DNA of 64,000 nt, taken from Caldithrix abyssi DSM 13497. Lineage in GTDB: Bacteria; Calditrichota; Calditrichia; Calditrichales; Calditrichaceae. Of the stretch, positions 37,301-46,224 are shown piece by piece. The stretch's first letter is position 1. Every line of letters begins with the position of its first letter. The notes beneath the pieces are model-generated. The model had not been told where the DNA came from and did not search any database. It was given only the letters and a program-made list of their open reading frames with translations. The stretch is taken from the NCBI RefSeq assembly GCF_001886815.1, contig NZ_CP018099.1, positions 4,090,501 through 4,154,500 of the forward strand. Reading direction: 5' to 3'. A program made the translations under genes and the position numbers.

Positions 37301-37875
37301 GTACCACGGTCTTTACTCTCGAACCAAACCAGATGGGCCTTGTGTTCGCCAAGGGGCTTGCCTGTAACCTGCAGGTAATCCCGGGCAATACTCAGCGCTT
37401 CTTCCATACTAATCTGCGCTTCTATGTTTAACGCTTGGACGGTGGGACGATAATGGCTGGCCACAAAAGTTACTGCCTTTTGCGGATTGAGCGTCACCAC
37501 CATACGGCCATCGTAAACCGGGATATTATTGATTGTTTGCTCAAAGAATACGTGAAAACCGCCCGGCGTTTCCCGCACACGTAGCGTTCTTAATGTACTG
37601 GTTTGGGGATCAATTCCATATTTTTTAAAATTATCTTTTAAATAGGAGCGGACAATTTGTTCTGCCGTTCCGGAATATCCGCTTACATTTAAATTGTAAT
37701 GATAACGATAAATACCGGTCTTTTCATCAATCCGTCCACTGGATGTTTTAAGCGTGGAATATTCTTTTACATTATTCTTAATGAACTTCGATTGAGGCTG
37801 GTAGCTTCCGGCGATGCTAAATGATTGAAAGCCGAAAATTATCATGCAAATTAAAACACCTTTAAATAAACGCAT
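34327..37875 (-). CDS. Secreted fungalysin/thermolysin-like metalloprotease with T9SS tail
   Basis: 1182 residues with RBS AAGGAGAAGCC. A signal peptide ends about SIAG (residue 23). A fungalysin/thermolysin propeptide (FTP) domain covers about 30-140, with VFFEQTINNIPVYDGRMVVTL. The zinc site is WHEHAHSFQ (H390, E391, H394) with E415 in LQEGSSDYW as probable third ligand; HEHAH replaces the common HEYGH of M36. A later part (about 640-990) has an Ig-like and a class-I-glutamine-amidotransferase-like stretch (GKILIIDDETINKTG). A carboxypeptidase-regulatory-type repeat domain (about 1000-1080) and the T9SS sorting domain (about 1092-1182, NYPNPFNPTTTIRYQIP to KKMILLK) end it. It should be a surface or released protease. 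Confidence 0.88.
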   Translation of the reverse strand: MRLFKGVLICMIIFGFQSFSIAGSYQPQSKFIKNNVKEYSTLKTSSGRIDEKTGIYRYHYNLNVSGYSGTAEQIVRSYLKDNFKKYGIDPQTSTLRTLRVRETPGGFHVFFEQTINNIPVYDGRMVVTLNPQKAVTFVASHYRPTVQALNIEAQISMEEALSIARDYLQVTGKPLGEHKAHLVWFESKDRGTELCWRVSMPTEQPLGDWEVLVNAVDGRITNVKDLRMFNNGRGLVFDPDPLTTAGVEYGGDFVDNNDADSDSLNNQRIEVILRDITYENGLYKLKGPYAVLVDLESPADNFPELADSSAFRYTRYQQEFEHVMAYYHVDLSTRYLILELGYDEPAQREFQVDPHGLNGDDNSHYMSSSNYIAFGEGGVDDAEDADVLWHEHAHSFQTNLTGGMSYSGETMSLQEGSSDYWAASYSRMVNDYNWGYVFSWDGHNEFWAGRRCDLDWVYPDDYVSGHDGGQIWSSALMDIWADLGRYITDRLFIETHYIWGYSPGLQDAAQAYIQADRNLYNGEHLSVIVEHFAAHGLVNKQDYIADIQHTPLEDTEDYTNDYPVVATITPGPSPLDTTRLWVIWGVNTNAPADTLNMHATGNPDEYRADIPASGNNIDISYYIAVVDQNSQVTYDPANQPDSLYSFHVGPDTLNPTISHTPLDDQTLDNWPATVTATITDNFGVDTVICFYSINNDSLNKSFPMLSNGTDVYSGAFPENVQLYDSVFYRIHAVDISNNQNQSDDPVAGYHAFKIIQNKGKILIIDDETINKTGTGASYTNLSKTAYDKSANTIASYLSDMGYETLTVTVAAALDSDFTKYDLIISSSGANQSPVADANYRTKLENWVSDPAHKLLIEGGEVGYDALKSPGYSSFASNVLHVNNWWVNDGGSLNLNSSYQTHPLATTPNTLPSTINITYGAVGDQDTQSPLSPAYVVYGTNLLSSAMGILVYDPDSDSTSAQTVYYGFNFDALSDQSIARQLLENTVTYLLADRPRGVIDGFVDMTDKQDDSGVTVYLSGSATDSTVTNSTGYYAFTGLSDGTYTVKPYADGYTSSPDSVSNISVNQDTVSNVNFTLTPVVSDIFSKNGLPTTYAVAQNYPNPFNPTTTIRYQIPKSSDVKLVIYNTSGKKIRTLVNAVQSPGYYSITWAGRNNLGQKVASGIYIYYFKAGNFQSVKKMILLK

Positions 37876-38204
37876 GGCTTCTCCTTATAATTAAAATCCA
37901 AAAGATATCCTGTAGTGTAATTAAAACATTGTTAAAAGAATGTGACAGATTGCAAAAACAATTGCCTGCAAAATTTAAAATGATTGTGTTGGGTAGTATG
38001 TTATGTGGATTTAGAAAAATTATTTTTGGTAAAACAAAACCATCGCTACCAGAGGACAGAACACTGCGGGACAATCATCACCGTCGTTAAAAGTGCTTTC
38101 CCTTAACCGTAGAGTATTTAAGAGGTTTACCGCTCATCTTTTGTAATTAGATCGGCACTGAAATCTTAGGCCGTTTTTTGCACAATTTTTAAACAAAAAA
38201 TGCT
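37876..38204. other. Intergenic region before the fungalysin-like gene
   Basis: No gene is visible. It contains the ribosome site at the fungalysin-like start. An AT-rich imperfect hairpin (GCATTTTTTG with CAAAAAACGGC, about 38172-38202 on the minus strand) near the end of the upstream isomerase gene may act as a weak terminator. Confidence 0.3.
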
Positions 38205-40016
38205 TTAATGATTTTCTATTTTCCAAATCACATGATTAAATTGTTGATACCAGCGGTCCGTTATGCCCCAATAAGAGGTTGCAGGTACTGCAGAGCGAAC
38301 CGGAAAGTGCGATTTAAGAACAAGCATATTTCCTTTTAAAACTTTTATCCGGTTTAAGGCCTCGAAATTCACTTCGATATCATATTGTTTTATTCTATCA
38401 CATAAGACCTGAGTATAAACCTGCTTTGCTTTTTGTAGCAACAGATCGGTTCGAACTCTTTCGCGCATCTCTTTAAAGGGGATGGTTCCTGCTTTTTTAA
38501 TTTCAATGAGCTTAATAATTGAGTACCTGTTTTCATCCAATTTTAACGGTCCAAAAAGCTCACCTGGCGATAAAGAGAAGGCGATTTTACCTATTTTCCC
38601 CCATGAATTCCGGGTAATATAAAAACCCTGTTCAAGATTTTTCTTAGCAATCTGTCGGATAGAATATTTTTGGGCCAGGGCCGCCATATCCTGCCCGGCA
38701 TTAATTCTTTTAATTAACCTTTCGGCCAGAGCTCTATTATCCACCAGAATCTCAAGAATTTTACGAAGCTCCGGCTTTTGATACCGATCTTTATTTGCCT
38801 CATAGAACTTCACCATATCTTCTTCTGAGATTCGGATGGTATCCAGTATGCTTTGTTGATACAACTTAGCTAAAAGATTCGCCTTCCACATTTCTGTTTG
38901 TTTTTTTACGTAATCTGTATTTTGCAGCCCCATCTTATAGCCTTCTTCAATAACAGTTTCAATAATAACCATTTTCCGGATCACCTCTGGAAAAGCACGT
39001 TTAAATTCATCCGCCGATTGATAATTCAATAAATAGGGCCCAAGTGAAAGTTTTTCCCAGAACTCACCAATAGTCCAGATATCCCCATTATCAAAATGGA
39101 TAAACGGTTTATCAAAAAACTTCTCCAGATCGTTAATCACATTGCCCAGTTCCATATTAATCATTTCTGGTGATTGCAACGGATGCTCTTTCCGGAACGG
39201 TATTACGTTGATCAATTTATTTAAAACAAACTCATACTGATCTCTTTTAATTGTAAATTTTTTGTTGCGCATTAAATTGCCGATAACCGAATCAAAAACT
39301 TTCATCTCTTTTCGCGCTTTCACACGCTTTTTTATGGAAGGCTTCCAGTAATTGTAATCATGTTTTGAAAATATTGGATGCGGTACCACCTTTTTAAGCT
39401 TAAATACATAATATTTGCCATCAACATTTATGGGATTGCTAACCTCTCCGATTTTGAGACTATATATTTCTTCTTCAACGGGCTCCCATGTTTCTGCGTA
39501 TTCGATGGTCTTGGTTTTTAATGGAAGATTAAGCTCTTTTAACTCGTCTGCGTCCGAATTACTTTTAAGCTTCTGTTTGGCCAGGGCCGCCGATGTGGAG
39601 TCAGATAGAACCAGATAATCTACAACCCTTTTTTCGATAAAACGAGGGTATGCTTTCTTTAATTCACTCTCAGAAATTTTAATTTTGCTGCGAATTTCTT
39701 GTTCCATCCACCTTTCATATACTGCTTCTTTTTCAAACTCATGGATCATTTTGGCAACGCGATCCATTGTATCCAGCTTGTTTTTAACGGCCTCCATCGC
39801 CAATATTCGTTCTGCCACAAGAGCAGCAGCTAATTGTTTCTTTAGCACGGAATCTGGTAAAAATTGATTGGGATGGGGTACAAAATTCAAACGATTTTCA
39901 AATTCTGTTAGGGGGATTTTTGAATGCTCAATTTTTATTACACTATCTTTTTCTCTGCTACAATTATTTAGAATAATCATCAATAAAATCAATAGAAATA
40001 TATAGCGAGGTCTCAT
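38205..40016 (-). CDS. Parvulin-type peptidyl-prolyl isomerase lipoprotein
   Basis: 603 residues. The N-terminus MRPRYIFLLILLMIILNNCS has a lipobox-like cysteine (C19). A SurA/PpiD-like helical chaperone region (about 25-400) holds a partial first rotamase-like segment (VVDYLVLSDSTSAALAKQKL). The C-terminal rotamase domain (about 420-530) includes RKILEILVDNRALAERLIKRI and GELFGPLKLDENRYSIIKLIE. It would help fold exported proteins in the periplasm. It starts 32 bp after the regulator of the glycan locus and may belong to the same transcript, perhaps serving the locus's many exported proteins (inference). Confidence 0.82.
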   Translation of the reverse strand: MRPRYIFLLILLMIILNNCSREKDSVIKIEHSKIPLTEFENRLNFVPHPNQFLPDSVLKKQLAAALVAERILAMEAVKNKLDTMDRVAKMIHEFEKEAVYERWMEQEIRSKIKISESELKKAYPRFIEKRVVDYLVLSDSTSAALAKQKLKSNSDADELKELNLPLKTKTIEYAETWEPVEEEIYSLKIGEVSNPINVDGKYYVFKLKKVVPHPIFSKHDYNYWKPSIKKRVKARKEMKVFDSVIGNLMRNKKFTIKRDQYEFVLNKLINVIPFRKEHPLQSPEMINMELGNVINDLEKFFDKPFIHFDNGDIWTIGEFWEKLSLGPYLLNYQSADEFKRAFPEVIRKMVIIETVIEEGYKMGLQNTDYVKKQTEMWKANLLAKLYQQSILDTIRISEEDMVKFYEANKDRYQKPELRKILEILVDNRALAERLIKRINAGQDMAALAQKYSIRQIAKKNLEQGFYITRNSWGKIGKIAFSLSPGELFGPLKLDENRYSIIKLIEIKKAGTIPFKEMRERVRTDLLLQKAKQVYTQVLCDRIKQYDIEVNFEALNRIKVLKGNMLVLKSHFPVRSAVPATSYWGITDRWYQQFNHVIWKIENH

Positions 40017-40048
40017 TATTCAACCAATTTAATTTATTCTGGATTAAA

Positions 40049-41113
40049 TTACTTTTCTAAATAATAGCTGCCGTTCTTATCCGGCAAAATTAATTTTGGA
40101 CTAATCTTAATGTGCTCAACCGGCAAATCAGGATTTTTTATTCTTTTCATCAAAATTTCCACAGCCTTTTTCCCGAGTTGTTCATTGAATTGTTCAACGG
40201 TGGGATAGATCGGTCTTTCAAAACTGTTCGCATATCCAAAAATCTGTAAATTATCTGGCAAATGTTTCCCTTCCTTAAGAAGGATATCATCCAGTTCTAA
40301 CAGCATTTCATCATGATTAAAACAAACGCCAATGGGTGCTTTTTTTTCGCCCAGGGCATCAAGCCTGTTTATAAATTCATCAAGCGATATTACCGTTCCA
40401 GAATTGTCGCCGTAGAAGGTTTCCATGGCCTTTTTATAGCCCTTAATTTTTTCGGCCGTTGAAGTAATTTCCAGAAAAACGGTATCCGGGTAGACAAATA
40501 GTATGTCTTCACATAAGCGATTATACTTTAAATAGGCGCAAACTTTGAACATGCCCTCTTCATTATTCACAACAACATAGTCGGTTTCAAGTTCAGGGAT
40601 ATAACGATCCACCAGAACAAAGGGTACTCTTTTTTCTTTTAATTCGATGATATGGGAATAATCTCTGCGGTATTGATCTTCCAGAAAGATGACCAGACCA
40701 TCGACATGATTCTGAAGTAAATTGGAAATGGATTCCTTTTCTTTTTCATGGCTCATGTTCGAAATGGAGATGATCAACCCTATGTCAGATTTTTCAACAA
40801 TCTCCTTAACCCCGAATAAAATGCCCATCAAAATCTTGTACTGATGAAAATCTCTTGGAAGAATAAGCGCGATCTGTAGATTCTCTCTATTCCCATTAAT
40901 ACGATTGACAAAGATACCTTTTCCCTGTCGTTTCGTAATTATTCCGTCCTTCTCCATTTCATTCAAGGTTCGATTTACCGTCGTATAGCTGTAGCCCATA
41001 TCGCGCATAATTTCTCTGACAGTGGGCAGTTGATCATCCCTTTTCAGGTTATTCTCTTTAATATATTCGATTAATTTTCGTCTTAATTCTTCGTATTTTT
41101 TTAATGTATTCAT
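40049..41113 (-). CDS. GntR/LacI chimeric transcriptional regulator
   Basis: 354 residues. The N-terminal ~70 residues form a GntR winged helix (DQLPTVREIMRDMGYSYTTVNRTLNEMEKDGIITKRQGKGIFV). The rest is a LacI-type periplasmic-binding-protein fold (NLQIALILPRDFHQYKILMGILFGV ... PDNLQIFGYANSFERPIYPTVEQFNEQLGKKAVEIL). This is the AraR-like arrangement: sugar binding in the C-terminal domain controls DNA binding. It is the only regulator in the glycan locus and lies directly after the GH38 gene, so it probably senses a mannose-type sugar and autoregulates the cluster. A palindrome CAAAACATTTTG (41144-41155) just upstream is a weak operator candidate. Confidence 0.88.
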   Translation of the reverse strand: MNTLKKYEELRRKLIEYIKENNLKRDDQLPTVREIMRDMGYSYTTVNRTLNEMEKDGIITKRQGKGIFVNRINGNRENLQIALILPRDFHQYKILMGILFGVKEIVEKSDIGLIISISNMSHEKEKESISNLLQNHVDGLVIFLEDQYRRDYSHIIELKEKRVPFVLVDRYIPELETDYVVVNNEEGMFKVCAYLKYNRLCEDILFVYPDTVFLEITSTAEKIKGYKKAMETFYGDNSGTVISLDEFINRLDALGEKKAPIGVCFNHDEMLLELDDILLKEGKHLPDNLQIFGYANSFERPIYPTVEQFNEQLGKKAVEILMKRIKNPDLPVEHIKISPKLILPDKNGSYYLEK

Positions 41114-41143
41114 ACTTTCTCAATTAGTTCGTTCAGTTCATGT

Positions 41144-41155
41144 CAAAACATTTTG
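41144..41155. promoter_or_regulatory. Possible operator palindrome upstream of the GntR/LacI regulator
   Basis: A perfect CAAAA-CA-TTTTG palindrome lies 31 bases before the regulator start, in the 62-base gap after the GH38 gene. I found no second exact copy at the other gene starts in the cluster, so support is weak. Confidence 0.2.
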
Positions 41156-41175
41156 TAATATTAACATATTTTTTT

Positions 41176-44100
41176 TCATTTTTCAACATATATTTGCAGT
41201 GTATGTATCTCAAACGGTTTAAAATTTAAATTTATTTCGTTATTGTTTTTTAATTCCAGTTTTTTCTGTACTTCTTCTAACATATTCGTTAAATAAACTT
41301 CTTTGATCTTGAAGCCAAACGAAATCGTAGCCGTATTTTGCATTCCATAAGCTTCGTACAAGCGAACAATAATGGCGTTGTTATCTTCAGCCTTTTTTAT
41401 TGTTTCGACGATAACATTTTCTACATTTAATTGAACAAATGACATGGACGGCGGGAGCACGCCCGAATGCTTTTCGATTTTCAAAAATTTTACCGGCATA
41501 TTTAATTCGTAACCAGCCTGGATGACGCCGCCGGCAATAAAATCACCGGGGTGAGGTAATAAAGAATATGTAAATTCATGCCTGGTTCTATCTGCTTCCG
41601 GATCAGGATATTGCGGACTTCGAATTAAATTTAAATCCAGAATATTATCAAATACTTTATGCCCATATTTGGAATTATTGAGCAGAGCCACACCATAATC
41701 TTTTTGTGACAGATCAACCCACTTATGAGCGGAAATTTCAAATTTTGCAACTTCCCACGAGGTATTTTGGTGCGTTGGCCGTTTGATATAGCCAAACTGG
41801 ATTTCACTGGTTGATTCCTGTGTATGAATGGTCACAGGGAAAGAGGTTCTCAACATTTTATTGCTTTCTTGCCAATCCACTTCCGTAATAAAATCTATTC
41901 TGTTGCTCCCCGCAGTAAGAACAATTGTTTGCGTCATACTTGAGTTTTTATATTTTCTTCTTTGAACAAGCACAGCCCTGGGGCCGTCTACATAAGCCTG
42001 CGCATCTTCCAGAATAAATTGTCCCATTTCCCTTTTGTGATAATCTTTAAAAAAATCCCAGGCATCGCCATCATCATAATAAATTTTTAAAACGTTTCCT
42101 TTTTCTCCCCCGGGAATTATTTCGCGATTTTCATCTTTGTCGAAAATGGAAATAATGCTTCCATCATCTGCAAATCGGACTCGCAAACAATCATTTTCAA
42201 GAAGCTCTTTACGGGCGGTTAAACCAGGAACCTCAGGGATGTCGTCTTTCCCTTCGATGACGGTATAGCCAATGGAAGGTAACTGCGTTCGATACCACTT
42301 ATCCTGCACCTTAAGCCATACCTTCCTTTCCCATGAAAGTGAATTGTACACGTAAATTGGTTGCTCAAAATTCGATGAATCACAAACCGAAGCCACCGAT
42401 TTTATCACATCATCCGTCATCTCTTGAGCTTGGCTTAACATTTTTTCATAGCGAGGTAATGATTCTGAGTAAACTCTGGTAATCGACGATCCGGGTAAAA
42501 TATCATGAAACTGATAAAGAAGAACTTCTTTCCAGATTTTTTCAATTTTTTCCTGAGGATAAGTAAGTCCCGTAAAATTTTTGGCAAACACAGCTCCCAT
42601 TTCCAGTTCGCGTAAAGCAATTTCCATAACGCGGTTGAAGCGTTTGCTGCTGCCCTGAGTAGTGTAGGTTCCTTGATGAACTCCCAGATACAATTCTCCG
42701 CTCCAGGAAGCATAATCATTTCTGTTTTCTTCAATTCGTTCTAAAAACCTGGAAACAGGCTCCTGAACAACTGGCGCCATTCCTTCTAAGTTTTTTTCCC
42801 GCGCCAGGCGTTCCAGATGTTCCATGCCTGGTCCGCCGCCCCCATCGCCGATGCCATAAACCAGTAAACAATTTTCGGAAACACCTTTGTCTAAAAATTG
42901 CCGTTCGGTTTTTAACACAGCATGAGGAGCGGCAGAGCTGTTATAGGTTCCTTCCGGCGGCATGTGCACCAATACTTCAGAACCGTCGAGTCCTTTCCAT
43001 TTAAATGTGTGATGGGGATAGGTATTAAATCGATCCCAGGAAAGCTTGATTGTTAAAAAATATTCGACTCCGCATTTTTTCATTATTTGCGGCAACGCTG
43101 CGGTGTATCCAAAGGTATCAGGCAAAAACAGGTTTTTAATATCTTTACCGAACTCTTTTTGAAAGAAACGCTTTCCATAAAGAAATTGACGAACTAATGA
43201 TTCTCCTCCGACTAAATTGGTATCCGACTCGACCCACATGGCCCCTAACGGTTCCCACCGCCCCTGTTTAATTTTCTCTTTTATTCTGGCATATAATGAA
43301 GGATAATACTCTTTCATCCACTCATAAAGTTGCGGCTGGCTGGCGCCAAAAATAAACTCGGGATACATATCCATCATCTTAAGAACAGTAGAAAATGTTC
43401 TTGCCCCTTTTCGGATCGTTTCCCGAATTGGCCATAGCCAGGCCAAATCAAGATGGGCATGCCCTATGGCGCTAACTAACAGCGAATAATCCCCATTCTT
43501 TTTGGCTAATTCAGGCGCCAATATGCGGCGTGCTTCTGCGGCTTCTTCTTCGGTGTATTCTTTTAAAATTAGCAGCGCATTGTACAGGCTGTTCGCGATT
43601 CGGTGATAACGGGCAGAATCCTTCGGTAGTTGTGACATCAAATCAAACAGTACGTGAAAATCGTAATAAAACGACCGCATTTCGTCGTTACATATGGCGA
43701 TATTTGCTCTGGATATTTTGCCGCCATTTTGAAGGTTACCGAAGAGGTCGTTATTGCCGACATCCAGCCAAAGCGCAATCGTTTCTCCGCCCCGGGCTGG
43801 ATTTTTAAAAGGCACCACCTGTTTAACGGGTTTGCCCAGGGTGGTATCAAAAACGGAACTTCCTGATGTAAGACCCAGCACGGGATTGCCATCGCTATCT
43901 ACCACCATAGCTTCGCCGTTTAAATCAATTAGCAAAACGACATTTTTTCCTTTTGCCGACTCAGGGACTTTACCTTCTAACAGAAACCAAGCACAATCAA
44001 ATAGGCTCCCCCATTTATCTCCAATTTTCAGGGTGCGTTCTTCCCCGCTTTTTCGATTTTCAAAAGAAACAGGCTCCCTGGTTATCCATGCTTTTATCGT

Positions 44101-44193
44101 TAAATCGGCAATCGAAGTATAAATATTTTTTTCTATCTGCTTTAATCCTCTAGCAAGGATCGCATTCAAATCTTTTAAATCATACAGTGCCAT
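41176..44193 (-). CDS. GH38 alpha-mannosidase, cytoplasmic
   Basis: 1005 residues, full length for bacterial GH38, no signal peptide. The zinc-binding motif GHAHLDLAW gives H245/H247 and D249; the catalytic-nucleophile segment is LPDTFGYTAALPQI (D359), and MWVESDTNLVGGESLVRQ supplies further active-site residues. The C-terminal beta-sandwich domains (about 640-1005) are present. It removes alpha-linked mannose from short oligosaccharides inside the cell, with retention. It is flanked by the SSS symporter (38 bp upstream) and the regulator (62 bp downstream). Linkage preference is unknown. Confidence 0.94.
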   Translation of the reverse strand: MALYDLKDLNAILARGLKQIEKNIYTSIADLTIKAWITREPVSFENRKSGEERTLKIGDKWGSLFDCAWFLLEGKVPESAKGKNVVLLIDLNGEAMVVDSDGNPVLGLTSGSSVFDTTLGKPVKQVVPFKNPARGGETIALWLDVGNNDLFGNLQNGGKISRANIAICNDEMRSFYYDFHVLFDLMSQLPKDSARYHRIANSLYNALLILKEYTEEEAAEARRILAPELAKKNGDYSLLVSAIGHAHLDLAWLWPIRETIRKGARTFSTVLKMMDMYPEFIFGASQPQLYEWMKEYYPSLYARIKEKIKQGRWEPLGAMWVESDTNLVGGESLVRQFLYGKRFFQKEFGKDIKNLFLPDTFGYTAALPQIMKKCGVEYFLTIKLSWDRFNTYPHHTFKWKGLDGSEVLVHMPPEGTYNSSAAPHAVLKTERQFLDKGVSENCLLVYGIGDGGGGPGMEHLERLAREKNLEGMAPVVQEPVSRFLERIEENRNDYASWSGELYLGVHQGTYTTQGSSKRFNRVMEIALRELEMGAVFAKNFTGLTYPQEKIEKIWKEVLLYQFHDILPGSSITRVYSESLPRYEKMLSQAQEMTDDVIKSVASVCDSSNFEQPIYVYNSLSWERKVWLKVQDKWYRTQLPSIGYTVIEGKDDIPEVPGLTARKELLENDCLRVRFADDGSIISIFDKDENREIIPGGEKGNVLKIYYDDGDAWDFFKDYHKREMGQFILEDAQAYVDGPRAVLVQRRKYKNSSMTQTIVLTAGSNRIDFITEVDWQESNKMLRTSFPVTIHTQESTSEIQFGYIKRPTHQNTSWEVAKFEISAHKWVDLSQKDYGVALLNNSKYGHKVFDNILDLNLIRSPQYPDPEADRTRHEFTYSLLPHPGDFIAGGVIQAGYELNMPVKFLKIEKHSGVLPPSMSFVQLNVENVIVETIKKAEDNNAIIVRLYEAYGMQNTATISFGFKIKEVYLTNMLEEVQKKLELKNNNEINLNFKPFEIHTLQIYVEK

Positions 44194-44231
44194 TTTGTCT
44201 CCTTACATTCTTTTTAAGTTCCGCTAAACCA

Positions 44232-46190
44232 TCAATTTGTTACTTCTTTAGGCGGTAAATTTTTGTACCAAAACCTGTATAATCCGACAAGACAAATTGC
44301 AAAAATAGCAAATGTAATCATAAACGAATCATAAGTTTTAATTAAAAATTGCATTGGTAATAAAAATAGCGTTACCTGCCAGCAAAGGGCCAGGGGTAAG
44401 GCGATTATGTCGTTTTTATGTTCCCGCTCCATTTTTTTGCGAACTTCGGGATCCAGCTTATTTTTGTAAGGTTTCCAAAAACCGAAAGGTCGTGTGGTTT
44501 TATAAAAGTGTACCAGAACTTTCTCGTCCGTGGGGCTGGTTAAAAAAGTGCCGATAATAATGCCTGCCAATGAAATTAAAGAGAGAATGGTAAACTGTAG
44601 CCACTCAACTAAATCCGGGAAGAACATTCTCTGTAAAATGGCGGCAACCATGCCCACCAGTGTGCCAATGGCAAAGCCTTCGCCGTTGAAGCGCCACCAG
44701 TAAAATTTGAGAAAAGCAGGGATGGCTAAACCTCCGCCAAGCCCCATGATTATCCATCCCCACACATCATTGATGCTTCTGATGGTATAGGCTAATAAAA
44801 ACCCGCAAATGACCAAAAAGATAGTAAACGCGTAAGACATATAGATTAATTCTTTTTCTTTTGCTCTGGGACGTAGATGCCGCTGATAAATATCTCGCGT
44901 AAAAAAGGCTGTTGTAGCGTTAACCGTAGAATCAAACGTGGACATGGAAGCGGCAATTAACGCAACTAATAAAAGCCCTCGAACGCCAATGGGTATATCA
45001 AATAATATTACGGCAGGAAGGATACGCTCGGGATTAACGGTGCCTTCAAAACTGAGTAAATTTAATTTTTCCTGCCAATGATCCTGGAAAAGATGTTTTA
45101 GTCCGTCAATTAGCTCCGGTGGATAATTCATAGGCCTGTTCATTATTCCTGCAATGGTATCGGCCCAGCGCTCTTTTGGTACATGCGGCAAATAAGTTTT
45201 AATTAACGTTGCCGCCTGAGATAATAGCGTTTGATCAGGAAATATATCATTTACCAGATATAATCCTAAAACCGCAAAGCCAATCATCATGGGCCATCTA
45301 AACATCATCAATACTGTCCACATAAAGGAAAGCAGGCCGGTTTCCCGCTCATTACGGGCTCCAAAATATTTGGGATCGGCGCCTGAAGCCATGCCGCCCA
45401 AAACATTGCGCAACAAATAGAAAAAGGCGAAAAGCATTAAATGGCGGTACGCTTCGTAGCCTTTGGGCATGGTTGTTTCCCATTGAAGCGCCGAGCTCAT
45501 CCACTGGCTGTTTCCGGTTACTTTGTATGCCAGGGCAGCTAAAGAATCGGCATCTGTTATTTTCATTCCGGCCATTATTGAAATAAAAATAACCGCACTG
45601 ATAATTATAAACGATTGAAAAACATCGGTGTAAACCACTCCGTAAAAACCGGAAGTCATGGTGTACAATGTTGCCACGCCTAACATAATTAACGAACAGA
45701 CTAAGGGCGAAAACGGTAAGAACATGGATAAGAATAAGCCCACGCCTTTCACCATGTAAGCGAGCATACCGATGGTGCCGACGATTGTAGCAATAGCCGA
45801 GACCATGCGTGCGAATTGGCCTCCCCAACCTGTTCCGAACCGATATTCCATCCATTCCGCGCCAGTCATCACTTTTGAGCGGTAATGCCATTTACCCGTA
45901 TAAACCAGCATAAAGGCCAGAATAAGCACCGCTCCGCCTCTGAATTCAATGTACAACCCCCGTGGGCCCAGCATGAAAAGGAAAGATACAATGAGCATGG
46001 TTCCGGCAACATCTAAAAACGACGCCATCCCCGAAAAGCCCATAGCCCACCAAGGCAACTTATGGCCACCTAAAAAATATTCTTCGATGTTTTTCGAGGC
46101 ACGTTTTTGAAGGAAAATTCCCAGCCCGACAAGAATTAAAAAATAAATGGTTATAACGGTGTAATCTATTGTGTTTAGGTATTTCACCAT
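44232..46190 (-). CDS. Sodium:solute symporter (SSS family)
   Basis: 652 residues with about 14-15 hydrophobic helices. The N-terminal helix (TIDYTVITIYFLILVGLGIFL) leads into EEYFLGGHKLPWWAMGFSGMASFLDVAGTM, a signature of SSS transporters near the Na+ site. Length and wording resemble the sugar/inositol-type SGLT-like branch often found beside glycoside hydrolase genes. It likely imports mannose or a short manno-oligosaccharide with Na+. The gene follows a GxGYxYP lipoprotein gene by 34 bp and precedes GH38. Confidence 0.9.
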   Translation of the reverse strand: MVKYLNTIDYTVITIYFLILVGLGIFLQKRASKNIEEYFLGGHKLPWWAMGFSGMASFLDVAGTMLIVSFLFMLGPRGLYIEFRGGAVLILAFMLVYTGKWHYRSKVMTGAEWMEYRFGTGWGGQFARMVSAIATIVGTIGMLAYMVKGVGLFLSMFLPFSPLVCSLIMLGVATLYTMTSGFYGVVYTDVFQSFIIISAVIFISIMAGMKITDADSLAALAYKVTGNSQWMSSALQWETTMPKGYEAYRHLMLFAFFYLLRNVLGGMASGADPKYFGARNERETGLLSFMWTVLMMFRWPMMIGFAVLGLYLVNDIFPDQTLLSQAATLIKTYLPHVPKERWADTIAGIMNRPMNYPPELIDGLKHLFQDHWQEKLNLLSFEGTVNPERILPAVILFDIPIGVRGLLLVALIAASMSTFDSTVNATTAFFTRDIYQRHLRPRAKEKELIYMSYAFTIFLVICGFLLAYTIRSINDVWGWIIMGLGGGLAIPAFLKFYWWRFNGEGFAIGTLVGMVAAILQRMFFPDLVEWLQFTILSLISLAGIIIGTFLTSPTDEKVLVHFYKTTRPFGFWKPYKNKLDPEVRKKMEREHKNDIIALPLALCWQVTLFLLPMQFLIKTYDSFMITFAIFAICLVGLYRFWYKNLPPKEVTN

Positions 46191-46224
46191 GCCTCCCTTT
46201 CTTTATGCTCCTTCATATCAAATT

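Noticed and set aside
37862-38074. A 70-codon minus-strand frame upstream of the fungalysin-like gene
   Set aside because: It overlaps the ribosome site and start of the real gene, has no ribosome site of its own, and its composition is not protein-like.
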